Below are positions 33,914-42,041 of a stretch of DNA of 64,000 nucleotides, one piece after another; the stretch's first letter is position 1; each line of letters starts with the position of its first letter. Source of the stretch: JAFDVN01 sp964472275. Its GTDB lineage: Bacteria; Acidobacteriota; Holophagae; Holophagales; Holophagaceae. The stretch is from NCBI GenBank assembly GCA_964472275.1, contig CAYYJN010000005.1:1-64000 (forward strand). Direction: 5' to 3'. The notes beneath the pieces were generated by a model. It ran no database searches, was not told the origin of the DNA, and saw only the letters and a program-made list of their open reading frames with translations. The position numbers and the translations under genes were made by a program.

Positions 33914-34219
33914 TCAGATCTGCCCGGCCTGGACCGGCTTCGGCGCGTCCACGCTGCCCTTAGCGCGGAGCGTGGCGGCCATCTCAGGGGTGATGCCCTT
34001 CGCCAGATCCTCGGCTTCAGCTTGGCGCAGCGCGTCCGAGTAGGAGGGCGGCGGGGTCGTCATCTCCGCCGAAGGACGGGGCGCACGGGCGTGCGCCTTG
34101 GACACCACCGCGGCGCCGAGGATCAGCGCGGCGACAAGGGCCGTCAGGATGACGATGGCCTTCGTCTTGGAGCGGGTGCCGGCCTGGGGGAAGGCGGGCG
34201 GGTTCGAGATCTGGGTCAT
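33914..34219 (-). CDS. Small single-helix membrane protein, unknown
   Basis: The 101-residue protein has a short cytoplasmic start (MTQISNPPAFPQAGTRSKTK), one membrane helix (AIVILTALVAALILGAAVV, residues about 21-40) and a helical C-terminus. The C-terminal phrases SYSDALRQAEAEDLAKGI and TPEMAATLRAKG follow a Pro-rich linker, so the C-terminus probably faces the periplasm. An AGGAG lies about 10 bases before the ATG. I do not know the family. Confidence 0.65.
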   Translation of the reverse strand: MTQISNPPAFPQAGTRSKTKAIVILTALVAALILGAAVVSKAHARAPRPSAEMTTPPPSYSDALRQAEAEDLAKGITPEMAATLRAKGSVDAPKPVQAGQI

Positions 34220-34549
34220 GGATCCTGTCTCCTTCCGGATGCGCGATGGCCAGGTCCGCTTCCAATGAAACGAATCCTGGCCACCGCTTGAGAAACAAAC
34301 CCATCCGGGCAAAGCGAGTATCCGATGCGACAAGCATGGTTTCAAGTAGCGTAAAGTAAGATTTGCTTGAATATGACGCTTCAATGACTGCGTCATCGCC
34401 GTGTCGCGGTTTCAACATTTGGGCACCACGAACGCGCCACGGATGACAGCCGATTCCGACACGCACATGACGATTTCTTGGGCTCTTCAACCAAGGGAGT
34501 GATCGCGGCATCTCAAGCTTTGACCCATCCTTGATGACGGAGGTCCGCC
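34220..34549. other. 330-bp intergenic region, AT-richer, divergent promoters
   Basis: No gene is seen here. The stretch holds an inverted repeat TGGCCAGG / CCTGGCCA (34247-34254 and 34276-34283) in the leader of the small membrane protein gene. Near 34375-34400 are repeated ATGAC words and an ATGAC-TGC-GTCAT dyad. It is clearly richer in AT than its surroundings, as expected for two divergent promoters. GGAGG before 34550 is the ribosome binding site of the lipoprotein gene. Confidence 0.5.
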
Positions 34550-35746
34550 ATGAAGACGCCTACCCGCTCCCGGCTAGCACCGATGCTCGCTCCGCTTGTC
34601 GGGGCCGCGCTGCTCCTGCCCCTCGCGGGGTGCCTGGGTTCCTCCTCGTCTGGTCTCAGCTACACCGACAGCGCCACCTCCGTGGCCGTGGCGGATCTGG
34701 ACGGCAATGGCCGCATGGATGTGGCGACTTCCTTCGACCGCGCTTACAGCGATGGCACGGATGGCGGTTTCGTCTCCACGCGCCTGGGCCAGGGCGCGAG
34801 CGGAATCAATTTCGCCGCCCCCCTCCGCTCCAGCGGCGGCGCGGCTCCCGGACCCATCGTCCTGGCGAACCTCGATGGCAACGCCTATCCGGACCTGGTG
34901 ATGTGCAACGGCGCCAGCACCACCGTGACCCTGCTCTATGGCAGCGCCACCACGCCCGGAACCTTCGGCTCCGAAATGGATCTCCAGCTCGGCGCCAACC
35001 GCTACGCCTACGCGGTGGCGGTGGCGGACTTCAACGGCGACGGCAAGCAGGACATCGCCGTCGCGGCCAGCGGCGGCAACGATGTGCTGCTCTTCCTCCA
35101 GAACGCGGGCGGCGGTTTCACGGGCGTGACGCCCACCTCCATCCCCGTGGGCGCGACGCCCTACTCCATCGCCGCGGGCGCGCTGTCCGGCGCCAACCAG
35201 GATCTGGCCGTGGGCCTCAGCGGCGGCCAGCTCGCGGTCCTAAAAGGCAACGGCGATGGCACCTTCCAAGCCCAGGTGAACTACGCCTGCGGCACCACGC
35301 CCGCCGCCATCAAGATCGCGGATCTGGATGGCGTCAACGGCGCGGACATCGCGGTGGTCGATTACGGCGCCACCAGTTCGGTGATCGTCTTCCTCAACAG
35401 CGGCGGCGGCGCCTTCGCGACGGGCGTGTCCTATCCCACGGGCGACGCCTACGCGCTGGATCTCGCCATCGGCGATCTGGGGAACGGCAAGCCGGACATC
35501 GCCGTGGCCAACTCCGGCGTTCCCGGCGACCCCGGCAGCGTCTCGGTGCTGCTCAACAACGGCAGCGGCGCCTTCGGGACGGCGACGCTCTACGGCGGGC
35601 TCCAGGGACCGACCTCGGTGGCCATCGCGGACATTGATGGCGACGGCAAGAACGACCTCATCACCGCCGACGGCGCCGGCGTCATCCGCCTCCAGAGCCC
35701 CACCACGCCCAGCCTGTTCCTGCCGCCGGTGCAGTTGTACTACTGA
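34550..35746 (+). CDS. FG-GAP/VCBS-repeat lipoprotein
   Basis: The 398-residue protein has a lipoprotein signal (LLPLAGC lipobox near residue 28). About six to seven FG-GAP/VCBS repeats follow, each with an acidic calcium-binding loop: VADLDGNGRMD, LANLDGNAYPD, VADFNGDGKQD, IADLDGVNGAD, IGDLGNGKPD, IADIDGDGKND. These repeats form a beta-propeller on the cell surface or in the periplasm, often for binding of ligands or sugars. GGAGG stands six bases before the ATG. Confidence 0.9.
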   Translation: MKTPTRSRLAPMLAPLVGAALLLPLAGCLGSSSSGLSYTDSATSVAVADLDGNGRMDVATSFDRAYSDGTDGGFVSTRLGQGASGINFAAPLRSSGGAAPGPIVLANLDGNAYPDLVMCNGASTTVTLLYGSATTPGTFGSEMDLQLGANRYAYAVAVADFNGDGKQDIAVAASGGNDVLLFLQNAGGGFTGVTPTSIPVGATPYSIAAGALSGANQDLAVGLSGGQLAVLKGNGDGTFQAQVNYACGTTPAAIKIADLDGVNGADIAVVDYGATSSVIVFLNSGGGAFATGVSYPTGDAYALDLAIGDLGNGKPDIAVANSGVPGDPGSVSVLLNNGSGAFGTATLYGGLQGPTSVAIADIDGDGKNDLITADGAGVIRLQSPTTPSLFLPPVQLYY

Positions 35747-35751
35747 GGTAG

Positions 35752-35866
35752 GCTGGTCGCGGAGAGCGCGGAATCAACGCGGAAAACACGGAAGCAAGGA
35801 CTTGGTCATTCCCGTTCTTGCTTTTTCCGCGTCTTCCGCGCTCGCACCGCGCCCTCCGCGACCAGC
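35752..35866. repeat. Intergenic inverted repeat, GCGGAA variant
   Basis: The outer arms are 20 bp with one mismatch (35752-35771 against 35847-35866; GCTGGTCGCGGAGAGCGCGG on the left). Inside are CGCGGAA and ACACGGAAGCAAG words and their complements TTGCTTTTTCCGCGTCTTCC. It lies between two convergent genes and is built like the CACAGAG elements but with other words. Confidence 0.75.
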
Positions 35867-35872
35867 TTCCCC

Positions 35873-36682
35873 CTAGCCCTGGATCCAGACCGGCTCCAGC
35901 CCCAGCAGCTTCGTCACGGCGGCGCGGGCGCGGGGGCCGGGGTCCACGGTGAAGTCGTTGACCCACATCCGCACATAGTCGCTGACCATGTCGCGGTCCA
36001 TGCCGCGGCCGAAGGACTGGCTGTAGTCCACGCTCTCCCAGTGGCGCGCGCGGGCCAGCTCGACGCTCTTCCGCATCACCGACGCGAAACGCGCCTTCAC
36101 GGCCGGGTCGAGGCCTGAACGGATGGCGTTGCCGCCCATGGGCAGCGGCAGATCGTAGGCTTCCTTCCACCAGCGGCCTAGGTCCTCCACCAAGTGAAGC
36201 CCGGCGTCCTTGTACATGAGCTGACTTTCGTGGATGAGCAGGCCCGCGTCGTGCTTGCCCGCCGCCACGCGCTCCATGATCTGGTCGAAGGGGATCAGCT
36301 CATGAATCAGCTCGATGCCCTTCGCCGCGCACCATAGCTTGAAGCTGAGGAAGGCGCTCGTGCGTGCGCCGGGGATGGCAATGTTCTTCCCCTGCAACGA
36401 AGCGGTCGTGGCGGGATGCAGGCTCACGACCAGCGGCCCGCGGCCTTCCTGGATGCTGGAGCCCGCCGTGAGCAGGTCGTACTTCCCGATCAGCTCCGGG
36501 TAGGCGCCGAAGCTGATGGCCGTGATTTCGTAGCGCTCTTCCAGCGCCTCCGCGTTGAGCGTCTCGATGTCCTTGCGGATGAACTCGAACTCGAAGCCTT
36601 CCGGGTCCATCCAGCCCAGCGCAAGGGGCGCCATCATGTAGGCGTCGTCGCTGTCGGGGGAGTGGGCGATGGTGAGTTTCAT
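35873..36682 (-). CDS. mqnD: 1,4-dihydroxy-6-naphthoate synthase (MqnD)-like
   Basis: The 269-residue protein has the periplasmic-binding-protein fold of the MqnA/MqnD family, used inside the cell to make menaquinone by the futalosine route. The start HSPDSDDAYMMAPLALG is the usual N-terminal signature. VTAISFGAYPE-like text (EITAISFGAYPELIGKYDLL), AAGKHDAGLLIHESQL and LPLPMGGNAIR follow, all typical of MqnD-type proteins. It would turn cyclic dehypoxanthinyl futalosine into the naphthoate. A related MqnA role cannot be wholly ruled out. No other mqn gene lies in the window. Confidence 0.82.
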   Translation of the reverse strand: MKLTIAHSPDSDDAYMMAPLALGWMDPEGFEFEFIRKDIETLNAEALEERYEITAISFGAYPELIGKYDLLTAGSSIQEGRGPLVVSLHPATTASLQGKNIAIPGARTSAFLSFKLWCAAKGIELIHELIPFDQIMERVAAGKHDAGLLIHESQLMYKDAGLHLVEDLGRWWKEAYDLPLPMGGNAIRSGLDPAVKARFASVMRKSVELARARHWESVDYSQSFGRGMDRDMVSDYVRMWVNDFTVDPGPRARAAVTKLLGLEPVWIQG

Positions 36683-36683
36683 G

Positions 36684-36772
36684 GGCGTCAGGCTTCCGGC
36701 GTCAGGCGTCAGGCCTGCTTATCCAGCCTACCGGCCCAAACCCGCGGCCCGAAGCCCGAAGCCTGAGGCCCG
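36684..36772. repeat. Two word-repeat stretches (GGCGTCAG and GAGGCCCG types)
   Basis: Positions 36684-36718 hold GGCGTCAGGC words in direct order. Positions 36741-36772 hold CCCGAAGCC and CTGAGGCCCG words. The stretch lies between mqnD and the flavin reductase gene and runs almost from start codon to stop codon, so the mqnD promoter must be upstream of the reductase gene or within the repeats. Confidence 0.6.
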
Positions 36773-36774
36773 AT

Positions 36775-37263
36775 TCAGTATCCGAACCCATCCTTGCGCA
36801 CATGGGTGCGGGGCTTGGCTTCGGGATCCTGGAGGGCGCCCTCGATCACTTCGCCGATGAAGAGGTCGTGATCGCCGCCGGTGGAGAGCGTCTTGGTGTG
36901 CTTGAGGACGAGGTAGGCGTAGCCGTCCTTGAAGATGGGCGCTTTCTCGTGCGTCATCAGCGCGTGCGGATCTTCCGCCCAGGGATCCACGCCCGGCTCG
37001 AAGCCGCGGCCGTAGCGCTTCAGCGGCTCGTGATCGCCCTCTTTCAGCAGGTTCAGCGCGAAATGGCCACTGGCGTTGATGAGCGCCTCGATGGGCCGCC
37101 CGGCCTTGACACACACGGCCACGAGGGGCGGATCGAAGCTGATCTGCTGGAACCAGGACGCGAGAAAGCCCGTGCGGTCCTTACCGTGCTGCGCCGTCGC
37201 GATGGCGAGGCCGCTGGGAATCTTGCCGAGCGCGGGACCGGCGGTGGATTTGAGATCGGACAT
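36775..37263 (-). CDS. Flavin reductase-like FMN-binding protein
   Basis: The 162-residue protein has the flavin reductase (PF01613) split-barrel fold: GKIPSGLAIATAQ at the N-terminus, GFLASWFQQISFDPPLVAVC (flavin-binding strand), HFALNLL, and GGDHDLFIGEV, with the GxHxxFxGxV-like motif near the end. Such proteins reduce FMN with NAD(P)H or serve in electron transfer. An ATG at 37263 with GGAG upstream is chosen; the frame opens further upstream inside a repeat. It precedes mqnD on the strand. Confidence 0.88.
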   Translation of the reverse strand: MSDLKSTAGPALGKIPSGLAIATAQHGKDRTGFLASWFQQISFDPPLVAVCVKAGRPIEALINASGHFALNLLKEGDHEPLKRYGRGFEPGVDPWAEDPHALMTHEKAPIFKDGYAYLVLKHTKTLSTGGDHDLFIGEVIEGALQDPEAKPRTHVRKDGFGY

Positions 37264-37279
37264 GGAGGCTCCAGAAGCA

Positions 37280-37313
37280 TTCATCCGCAGATTACGCAGA
37301 TTGCGCCGATTCA
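37280..37313. repeat. CGCAGATT-family repeat (copy E1)
   Basis: CATCCGCAGATTACGCAGATT and a third degenerate word stand in direct order, directly at the stop codon of the 99-residue membrane protein gene. An inverted copy (E2) lies at the other end of that gene. Confidence 0.65.
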
Positions 37314-37610
37314 AGAAACGCGATTCTCACCAGCCATGCGCCGCTCCTCGACCAGCTTGCCGAGCGCCGGAATCATCACCGACAGCACACCCACCAGGAG
37401 GGTATAGGCCGATCCGTAGGACGCCTCGTGACGGGCGGATACGAATGGGCCGATCAGAGTGAGCGTCAACGCCCCAAGCGCGATCCCCCAAAGCGCCCAA
37501 ACTGCCAGCCGCAATCCCTTCCCCCATTGGACGAAGATGCAGAAGAGTAGGACGCAAAGAGAGATGGCCAGGAGGCTGATCTTCGTTTGATGCAGGTACA
37601 GGTAGGACAT
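37311..37610 (-). CDS. Small membrane protein between inverted repeats
   Basis: The 99-residue protein (MSYLYLHQTKISLLAISLCV) has about three membrane helices: LLAISLCVLLFCIFVQWG, LAVWALWGIALGALTLTLIG and TLLVGVLSVMIPALGKLV. A charged tail (EERRMAGENRVS) follows. I recognise no family. The gene is bracketed by inverted copies of the CGCAGATT repeat, and base composition is slightly less GC-rich than in its neighbours. That would fit a gene brought in as a unit, though this is inference. Confidence 0.65.
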   Translation of the reverse strand: MSYLYLHQTKISLLAISLCVLLFCIFVQWGKGLRLAVWALWGIALGALTLTLIGPFVSARHEASYGSAYTLLVGVLSVMIPALGKLVEERRMAGENRVS

Positions 37611-37625
37611 TCAATGGCTCCAACA

Positions 37626-37660
37626 ATTCATCTGCGTCATCTGCGCAATCTGCGGTTAAA
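37626..37660. repeat. CGCAGATT-family repeat, inverted (copy E2)
   Basis: ATTCATCTGCGTCATCTGCG and CAATCTGCGG words make the reverse complement of copy E1. The element lies between the membrane protein start and the end of the TPR gene. Confidence 0.65.
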
Positions 37661-37663
37661 CCC

Positions 37664-38206
37664 TCAGTTCGCGCTCGGCTCGGGGTTCTTCTCGGCGAGC
37701 TTGGCTTTGACGCGCTCGATGGCTTTGGCGGCGACGGCGTAGCGGGGGTTTTCGTCGAGAGCGGCGCGGTAGTGCTTCAAGGCCTGATCCAGATCGCCCT
37801 TGCGCTCGAAGACGCGGCCGAGGTTGAACCGGGGGAAGCAGTAGCTTTCGTAGCGCTGCGCCTTGAGGGCCATCTTGAGCCAGGGAATGGCGTCGTCCAG
37901 CTCGCCCTGCTCCAGGTAGTAGGCGCCGATGTCGTTGTAGGGATTGCCGAACTCCGGGTCCAGATCAATGGCGCGGTGGCAGTCCTCGATGGCGGCGTCG
38001 AAGTCCTTGTCGAAGCTCTTGGCCCAGCCGCGGAAGGTGTAGGCCTCCGCCGTGGGCCAGATCTCGATGGAATCCGAGTAGAGCTCGATGGCCTTGTCCA
38101 GCTCACCCTTCATGTGGAGCTGGTAGGCCTTGCCCACCACTTCCATGGCCTCCTGGCGTTTGGCCTCCGGCGTGTCGGGGCGTTCCTGCTCGTCGCTCAT
38201 GGGCAT
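37664..38206 (-). CDS. TPR-repeat protein
   Basis: The 180-residue protein has about four tetratricopeptide repeats: AYQLHMKGELDKAIELYSDS, FDAAIEDCHRAIDLDPEFG, AYYLEQGELDDAIPWLKMAL and VFERKGDLDQALKHYRAALD. There is no signal peptide; it is a cytoplasmic protein-binding scaffold. Two in-frame ATG codons (38206, 38200) have no clear ribosome binding site; I give the longer. Upstream lies a tract of word repeats. Confidence 0.82.
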   Translation of the reverse strand: MPMSDEQERPDTPEAKRQEAMEVVGKAYQLHMKGELDKAIELYSDSIEIWPTAEAYTFRGWAKSFDKDFDAAIEDCHRAIDLDPEFGNPYNDIGAYYLEQGELDDAIPWLKMALKAQRYESYCFPRFNLGRVFERKGDLDQALKHYRAALDENPRYAVAAKAIERVKAKLAEKNPEPSAN

Positions 38207-38213
38207 CAATATA

Positions 38214-38319
38214 CGGCGTCGGGCGTCGGGCGTCAGGCGTCAGGTCTTTCTGCATGCGGGAGGGCATTGGGTCCGCCAATCGGCATGCGGGAGGCCCGTG
38301 GTCCGAGGCCCGAGGCCCC
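38214..38319. repeat. Mixed word-repeat tract with a dispersed 28-bp GAGGCCCG unit
   Basis: Positions 38214-38248 hold GGCGTCGG/GGCGTCAG words. Two GCATGCGGGAGG copies follow. Positions 38291-38318 are identical over 28 bases to 42529-42556, four kilobases away. The tract fills the gap between the TPR gene and the UreH_2 gene. Confidence 0.7.
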
Positions 38320-38320
38320 C

Positions 38321-39076
38321 TCACAGTCCTTGCAGCCTCAGCAGCGTGACCGCTTGCCAGAGGATGTAGCCGCCCATGGCCGCCACCAGCAGGCCGCCCA
38401 GGCGCAGGAGGCGATGCTTCCAGGCCTGGCTCAACTTGGTGGACATGAGGCCCAGGCCCAGGAGCAGCGGCATGTTGCCGAGGCCGAAGGCGGCCATGCC
38501 CGCGGCGCCCATCTTCCAGGTGCCGTAGTCCAGAGTCTTGAGCAGCATCATGTAGACGAGGCCACAGGGGATGAGGCCCCAGAGCATGCCGAGGAAGAGC
38601 GGGCCTCCGCCGCTTTTCAGGCCTTTGCCCAGCAGGCCCGACAGCGCCTTGGGCAAGCGGAATTCCATGAGCGCGTCCGCCCGTCGGCCCAGCAGCATGA
38701 AGAGGCCCAGCAGCAGCATGAGGAAGCCGATGGCGAGCTTCACCCACACCTGCCACGGCCACGCCTGGGCCGCGGCCAGCGCCGCGCCGTCGGGGCGGCA
38801 GCACTCGTGCATGTCCTGGATGGTCTGGATGCGGGCGAAGCCGCCCAGGTAGCCGATGGCCGCGCCGAGCACGGTGTAGGTGAGGATCCGCCCCGCCTGG
38901 AAGATCAGGTGCCGGGGCCAGAGCCGCCCGCCATTCCGAGCCTGGGACACGCCGAAGGCCGCGACGATGGGCCCGCACATGCCCGCGCAATGCCCGATGG
39001 AACCGAGCAGGCCCGCCACCCACATGATGAGCAGCCAGGGCGCGGCATGGGGCGTGTTCAGCCAGTGTTCGAGCAT
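38321..39076 (-). CDS. UreH_2 / sulfite-exporter-like membrane protein
   Basis: The 251-residue protein has about six membrane helices and the UreH_2 (PF13386) signatures: GLLGSIGHCAGMCGPIVAAF in helix 1 and GMLWGLIPCGLVYMML in the middle, each with conserved Cys residues. Family members are found with cytochrome oxidase assembly and copper or nickel handling genes, and the paired cysteines suggest metal or thiol transport. An HECC motif lies in the large loop (DMHECCRPDG). The next gene on the strand is an outer-membrane protein with a Cys-rich start, 12 bp away, so the pair is probably an operon. Confidence 0.85.
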   Translation of the reverse strand: MLEHWLNTPHAAPWLLIMWVAGLLGSIGHCAGMCGPIVAAFGVSQARNGGRLWPRHLIFQAGRILTYTVLGAAIGYLGGFARIQTIQDMHECCRPDGAALAAAQAWPWQVWVKLAIGFLMLLLGLFMLLGRRADALMEFRLPKALSGLLGKGLKSGGGPLFLGMLWGLIPCGLVYMMLLKTLDYGTWKMGAAGMAAFGLGNMPLLLGLGLMSTKLSQAWKHRLLRLGGLLVAAMGGYILWQAVTLLRLQGL

Positions 39077-39088
39077 CCGAAAAGGCCC

Positions 39089-40027
39089 CTAAAAGGTGTA
39101 GTGCACGCCGACGGAGGCGAGGAATTTCGGCTCGATCTGAAGCCCGTTCACATGCTGGTAGATGGGCACCTGGACGAAGGCGTAGAGGTGGAATTGGTTC
39201 GAGACATGCACGGTGACGCCCGGGCTCAGGTAGGCCAGCGTCGCGCCGCTGTTGGCCGTGTCCGCCTCCGCGCCACTCTCGGGCTTCTCGGCGCGCACAT
39301 TGAGCTGGATCGCGGGCGTCGCCTTCTCCCAGCCCGTGTAGCGGAAGCCCGCGTTCACATTAAGGCCGTTGCCGGGCCGGAAGGCCGCCTGATGCGCCAC
39401 CGCGACTTGGTAGGAGGCCTGGGCGAAGTAGCCCCATTGCATCGTCGCGTCACCGAACTTATAGACGCCGATGAGGAGGTCCGTGCTCCCCGTGCCGAGC
39501 TGAAGGCCTCGGTCCACGGGTTCGCCCGCCTGGGGACCGGACCCGAAGGTGTCTTCGGTCCGCCCGGTGGGCAGCTTCACGCCGACCTGGACGCCGAAGG
39601 AGTGGTCCTCACTGAAGCCCTGGTAGCGACCGAGGAGGCGGATGTCGCCGATCCCCGCGCCGCGCGAAGAGGAAACGGTGGTGTCCCCTTCCGCGATGGT
39701 CTCGTGCGTGCGGACGAAGGTGGGCGCCATCAGCGTCAGGCCCCAGTTGGCGTTGGGGCTCCAGTCCAGCGTGAGCGTCGTGTTTCGGTTGATGGTCCGC
39801 TGCTGGATCTCCTGCGCGGCCGGAAAGCTGATCTTCGAAAGATCCACCACGCCCGTCCCTTGCCGGAGCTGGTCCTGGTTGAAGTAGTCGAAGCGGAGAT
39901 CCAGCCGGAACCCCGCGCCGGAAGCGTAGCCTTGGGCCGACCAATCGGAATTCAGCGTGCAGCCACAGGCTCCGCACGCGAAGACTGGCGCGGCGGCGAG
40001 AAGGGCCAGGAGGCGGGGCAGGCGCAT
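39089..40027 (-). CDS. Outer-membrane beta-barrel protein with CGACGC start
   Basis: The 312-residue protein has a signal peptide (MRLPRLLALLAAAPVFA) followed at once by CGACGCTLNSDW, a cluster of four cysteines. Amphipathic beta strands fill the rest (FRLDLRFDYFNQDQL, LTLMAPTFVRTHET, FGVQVGVKLPTGRT). It ends in an aromatic residue as barrels do (VGVHYTF). It seems to be a porin-like transporter of moderate size. The neighbour gene encodes a UreH_2 protein, so a path for metal or sulfur through both membranes is conceivable (inference). Confidence 0.8.
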   Translation of the reverse strand: MRLPRLLALLAAAPVFACGACGCTLNSDWSAQGYASGAGFRLDLRFDYFNQDQLRQGTGVVDLSKISFPAAQEIQQRTINRNTTLTLDWSPNANWGLTLMAPTFVRTHETIAEGDTTVSSSRGAGIGDIRLLGRYQGFSEDHSFGVQVGVKLPTGRTEDTFGSGPQAGEPVDRGLQLGTGSTDLLIGVYKFGDATMQWGYFAQASYQVAVAHQAAFRPGNGLNVNAGFRYTGWEKATPAIQLNVRAEKPESGAEADTANSGATLAYLSPGVTVHVSNQFHLYAFVQVPIYQHVNGLQIEPKFLASVGVHYTF

Positions 40028-40181
40028 CCCATCATCTTAGACCCGCCTCCTCCCCGCGTCCCGCGCGGACCGGACCGGATGGACCGGAATTTGGCGACCG
40101 GCTGCTAAACTGACCTCCGCCCCGCGGGGCGATGGCGGGTTCCATTCGCGGCCTTGAGGCCCACCCGCCCTAGGAGAGCCG
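40028..40181 (+). promoter_or_regulatory. Promoter and leader of pckG
   Basis: GACCGGA words are repeated near 40067-40090. TGCTAAACT (40103-40111) reads as an extended -10 element. A perfect GC palindrome CGCCCCGCGGGGCG (40118-40131) follows in the leader and could form a hairpin near the transcript start. GGAGAGCCG leads to the ATG. Confidence 0.5.
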
Positions 40182-42041
40182 ATGCCTGTCGCAACCAGCG
40201 TCCAAGTCCCCAGCTTCGTGCAGAACAAGAAGCTGATCGCCTGGGTGGAAGAAGTGGCCGCGCTCTGCCAGCCCGACCGCATCCACTGGTGCGATGGCAG
40301 CCAGGAGGAATACGACGCGCTCTGCGAACGGATGGTCCAGAGCGGCACCTTCAAGAAGCTGAACCCCGCCAAGCGGCCTGGTTCCTTCCTCGCGCTGTCC
40401 GACCCCGCCGATGTGGCGCGGGTGGAGGATCGCACCTTCATCTGCTCGCGCCTCAAGGAGGACGCCGGCCCGAACAACAACTGGGTCGCGCCGGATGAGA
40501 TGAAGGAGAAGCTGCGCGGCCTCTTCAAGGGCTGCATGAAGGGCCGCACGCTCTATGTGATCCCCTTCAGCATGGGCCCGCTCGGCTCGAACATCGCCCA
40601 CATCGGCGTGGAGCTTTCCGACTCGCCCTATGTGGCCGTCAACATGCGGATCATGACCCGCATGGGCAAGGCCGTGTGCGAGGTCCTGAAGGATGGCGAC
40701 TTCGTGCCCGCCCTCCACAGCGTCGGCGCGCCCCTGGCCGAGGGCCAGAAGGATGTGTCCTGGCCCTGCAACGCCGCCAACAAGTACATCTGCCACTTCC
40801 CCGAGACTCGCGAGATCTGGTCCTTCGGCTCGGGCTACGGCGGCAACGCGCTGCTCGGCAAGAAGTGCTTCGCGCTCCGCATCGCCTCCACCATGGCCCG
40901 CGACGAAGGCTGGCTCGCCGAGCACATGCTCATCCTCGGCATGCAGGAGCCGGGCAAGGACGGCAAGAAGACCTATGTGGCCGCCGCCTTCCCGAGCGCC
41001 TGCGGTAAGACGAACTTCGCCATGCTCCAAATGCCGGAGCGCTTCAAGGACTACAAGGTCACGACCGTCGGCGACGACATCGCCTGGATCAAGCCGGGCA
41101 AGGATGGCCGCCTCTACGCCATCAACCCCGAGGCCGGCTTCTTCGGCGTGGCGCCGGGCACGAGCATGAAGTCCAACCCCAACGCCATGCTCACCATCAC
41201 GAAGAACACCATCTTCACCAATGTGGCGCTCACCAGCGACGGCGATGTGTGGTGGGAGGGCATGACCGAGGAAGTGCCGGATGGCCTCACCAACTGGCAG
41301 GGGCAGCCCCACGACAAGGCCAGCGGCAAGCCCGCGGCGCACCCCAACGCGCGCTTCACCGCGCCCGCGGGCCAGTGCCCGACCATTGATCCCAAGTGGG
41401 AGGACCCCGAGGGCGTGCCCATCGGCGCCTTCATCTTCGGCGGCCGCCGCGCGACCACCGTGCCCCTCGTCGTCCAGGCCCACAACTGGAGCTTCGGCGT
41501 CTACTCCGCCGCCACCATCGGTTCCGAGATGACCGCCGCCGCGGCGGGCACCATCGGCCAGGTGCGCCGCGACCCCTTCGCCATGCTGCCCTTCTGCGGC
41601 TACCACATGGGCGACTACTTCAACCACTGGCTCCAGATGGGCCGCGAGATCCCCGATCCCCCGCGCATCTTCGTCGTCAACTGGTTCCGCAAGGGCGAGG
41701 ACGGCAAGTTCATGTGGCCCGGCTACGGCGAGAACTTCCGCATCCTCAAGTGGATCGTGGACCGCGTCCACGGCCGCGTGAGCTGCGTGGAGACGCCCCT
41801 GGGCTGGGCGCCCAAGAAGGGCGATGTGGACCTGGAAGGCATCCAGGGCTTCAACGCCGCCGACTGGGACCGCGTGATGAAGGTGGACAAGGACGAGTGG
41901 CGCCGCGAACTGCTGCTCCACGAGGAGCTCTTCGAGCGCCTCTACGACCGCCTGCCCAAGGAATTCCCGCCCATGCGCCAGCTCCTGCTCTCCGCCCTCT
42001 GGCGCACCCGCGGCCTGGACACGCAGAGCTTCAACGCTTAA
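40182..42041 (+). CDS. pckG: Phosphoenolpyruvate carboxykinase (GTP)
   Basis: This enzyme interconverts oxaloacetate and PEP with GTP, the entry to gluconeogenesis. The 619-residue length is normal for the GTP type. SMGPLGSNIAHIGVELSDSP lies near residue 130. The mobile P-loop with the reactive Cys is FPSACGKTNFAML near residue 275. VGDDIAWIK (metal site) and FGGRRATTVPLV follow. The GTP-binding part FRKGEDGKFMWPGYGENF is typical. The gene stands alone with its own promoter and is followed by an intergenic repeat. Confidence 0.98.
   Translation: MPVATSVQVPSFVQNKKLIAWVEEVAALCQPDRIHWCDGSQEEYDALCERMVQSGTFKKLNPAKRPGSFLALSDPADVARVEDRTFICSRLKEDAGPNNNWVAPDEMKEKLRGLFKGCMKGRTLYVIPFSMGPLGSNIAHIGVELSDSPYVAVNMRIMTRMGKAVCEVLKDGDFVPALHSVGAPLAEGQKDVSWPCNAANKYICHFPETREIWSFGSGYGGNALLGKKCFALRIASTMARDEGWLAEHMLILGMQEPGKDGKKTYVAAAFPSACGKTNFAMLQMPERFKDYKVTTVGDDIAWIKPGKDGRLYAINPEAGFFGVAPGTSMKSNPNAMLTITKNTIFTNVALTSDGDVWWEGMTEEVPDGLTNWQGQPHDKASGKPAAHPNARFTAPAGQCPTIDPKWEDPEGVPIGAFIFGGRRATTVPLVVQAHNWSFGVYSAATIGSEMTAAAAGTIGQVRRDPFAMLPFCGYHMGDYFNHWLQMGREIPDPPRIFVVNWFRKGEDGKFMWPGYGENFRILKWIVDRVHGRVSCVETPLGWAPKKGDVDLEGIQGFNAADWDRVMKVDKDEWRRELLLHEELFERLYDRLPKEFPPMRQLLLSALWRTRGLDTQSFNA

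Noticed and set aside
34220..34549. Riboswitch or small RNA in the AT-richer gap
   Set aside because: Only short dyads are visible; no known riboswitch core could be matched, so it is listed as an intergenic region.
37772..40108. A 778-codon plus-strand frame
   Set aside because: It crosses three minus-strand genes and two repeat tracts, which no real gene would do; no domain text.
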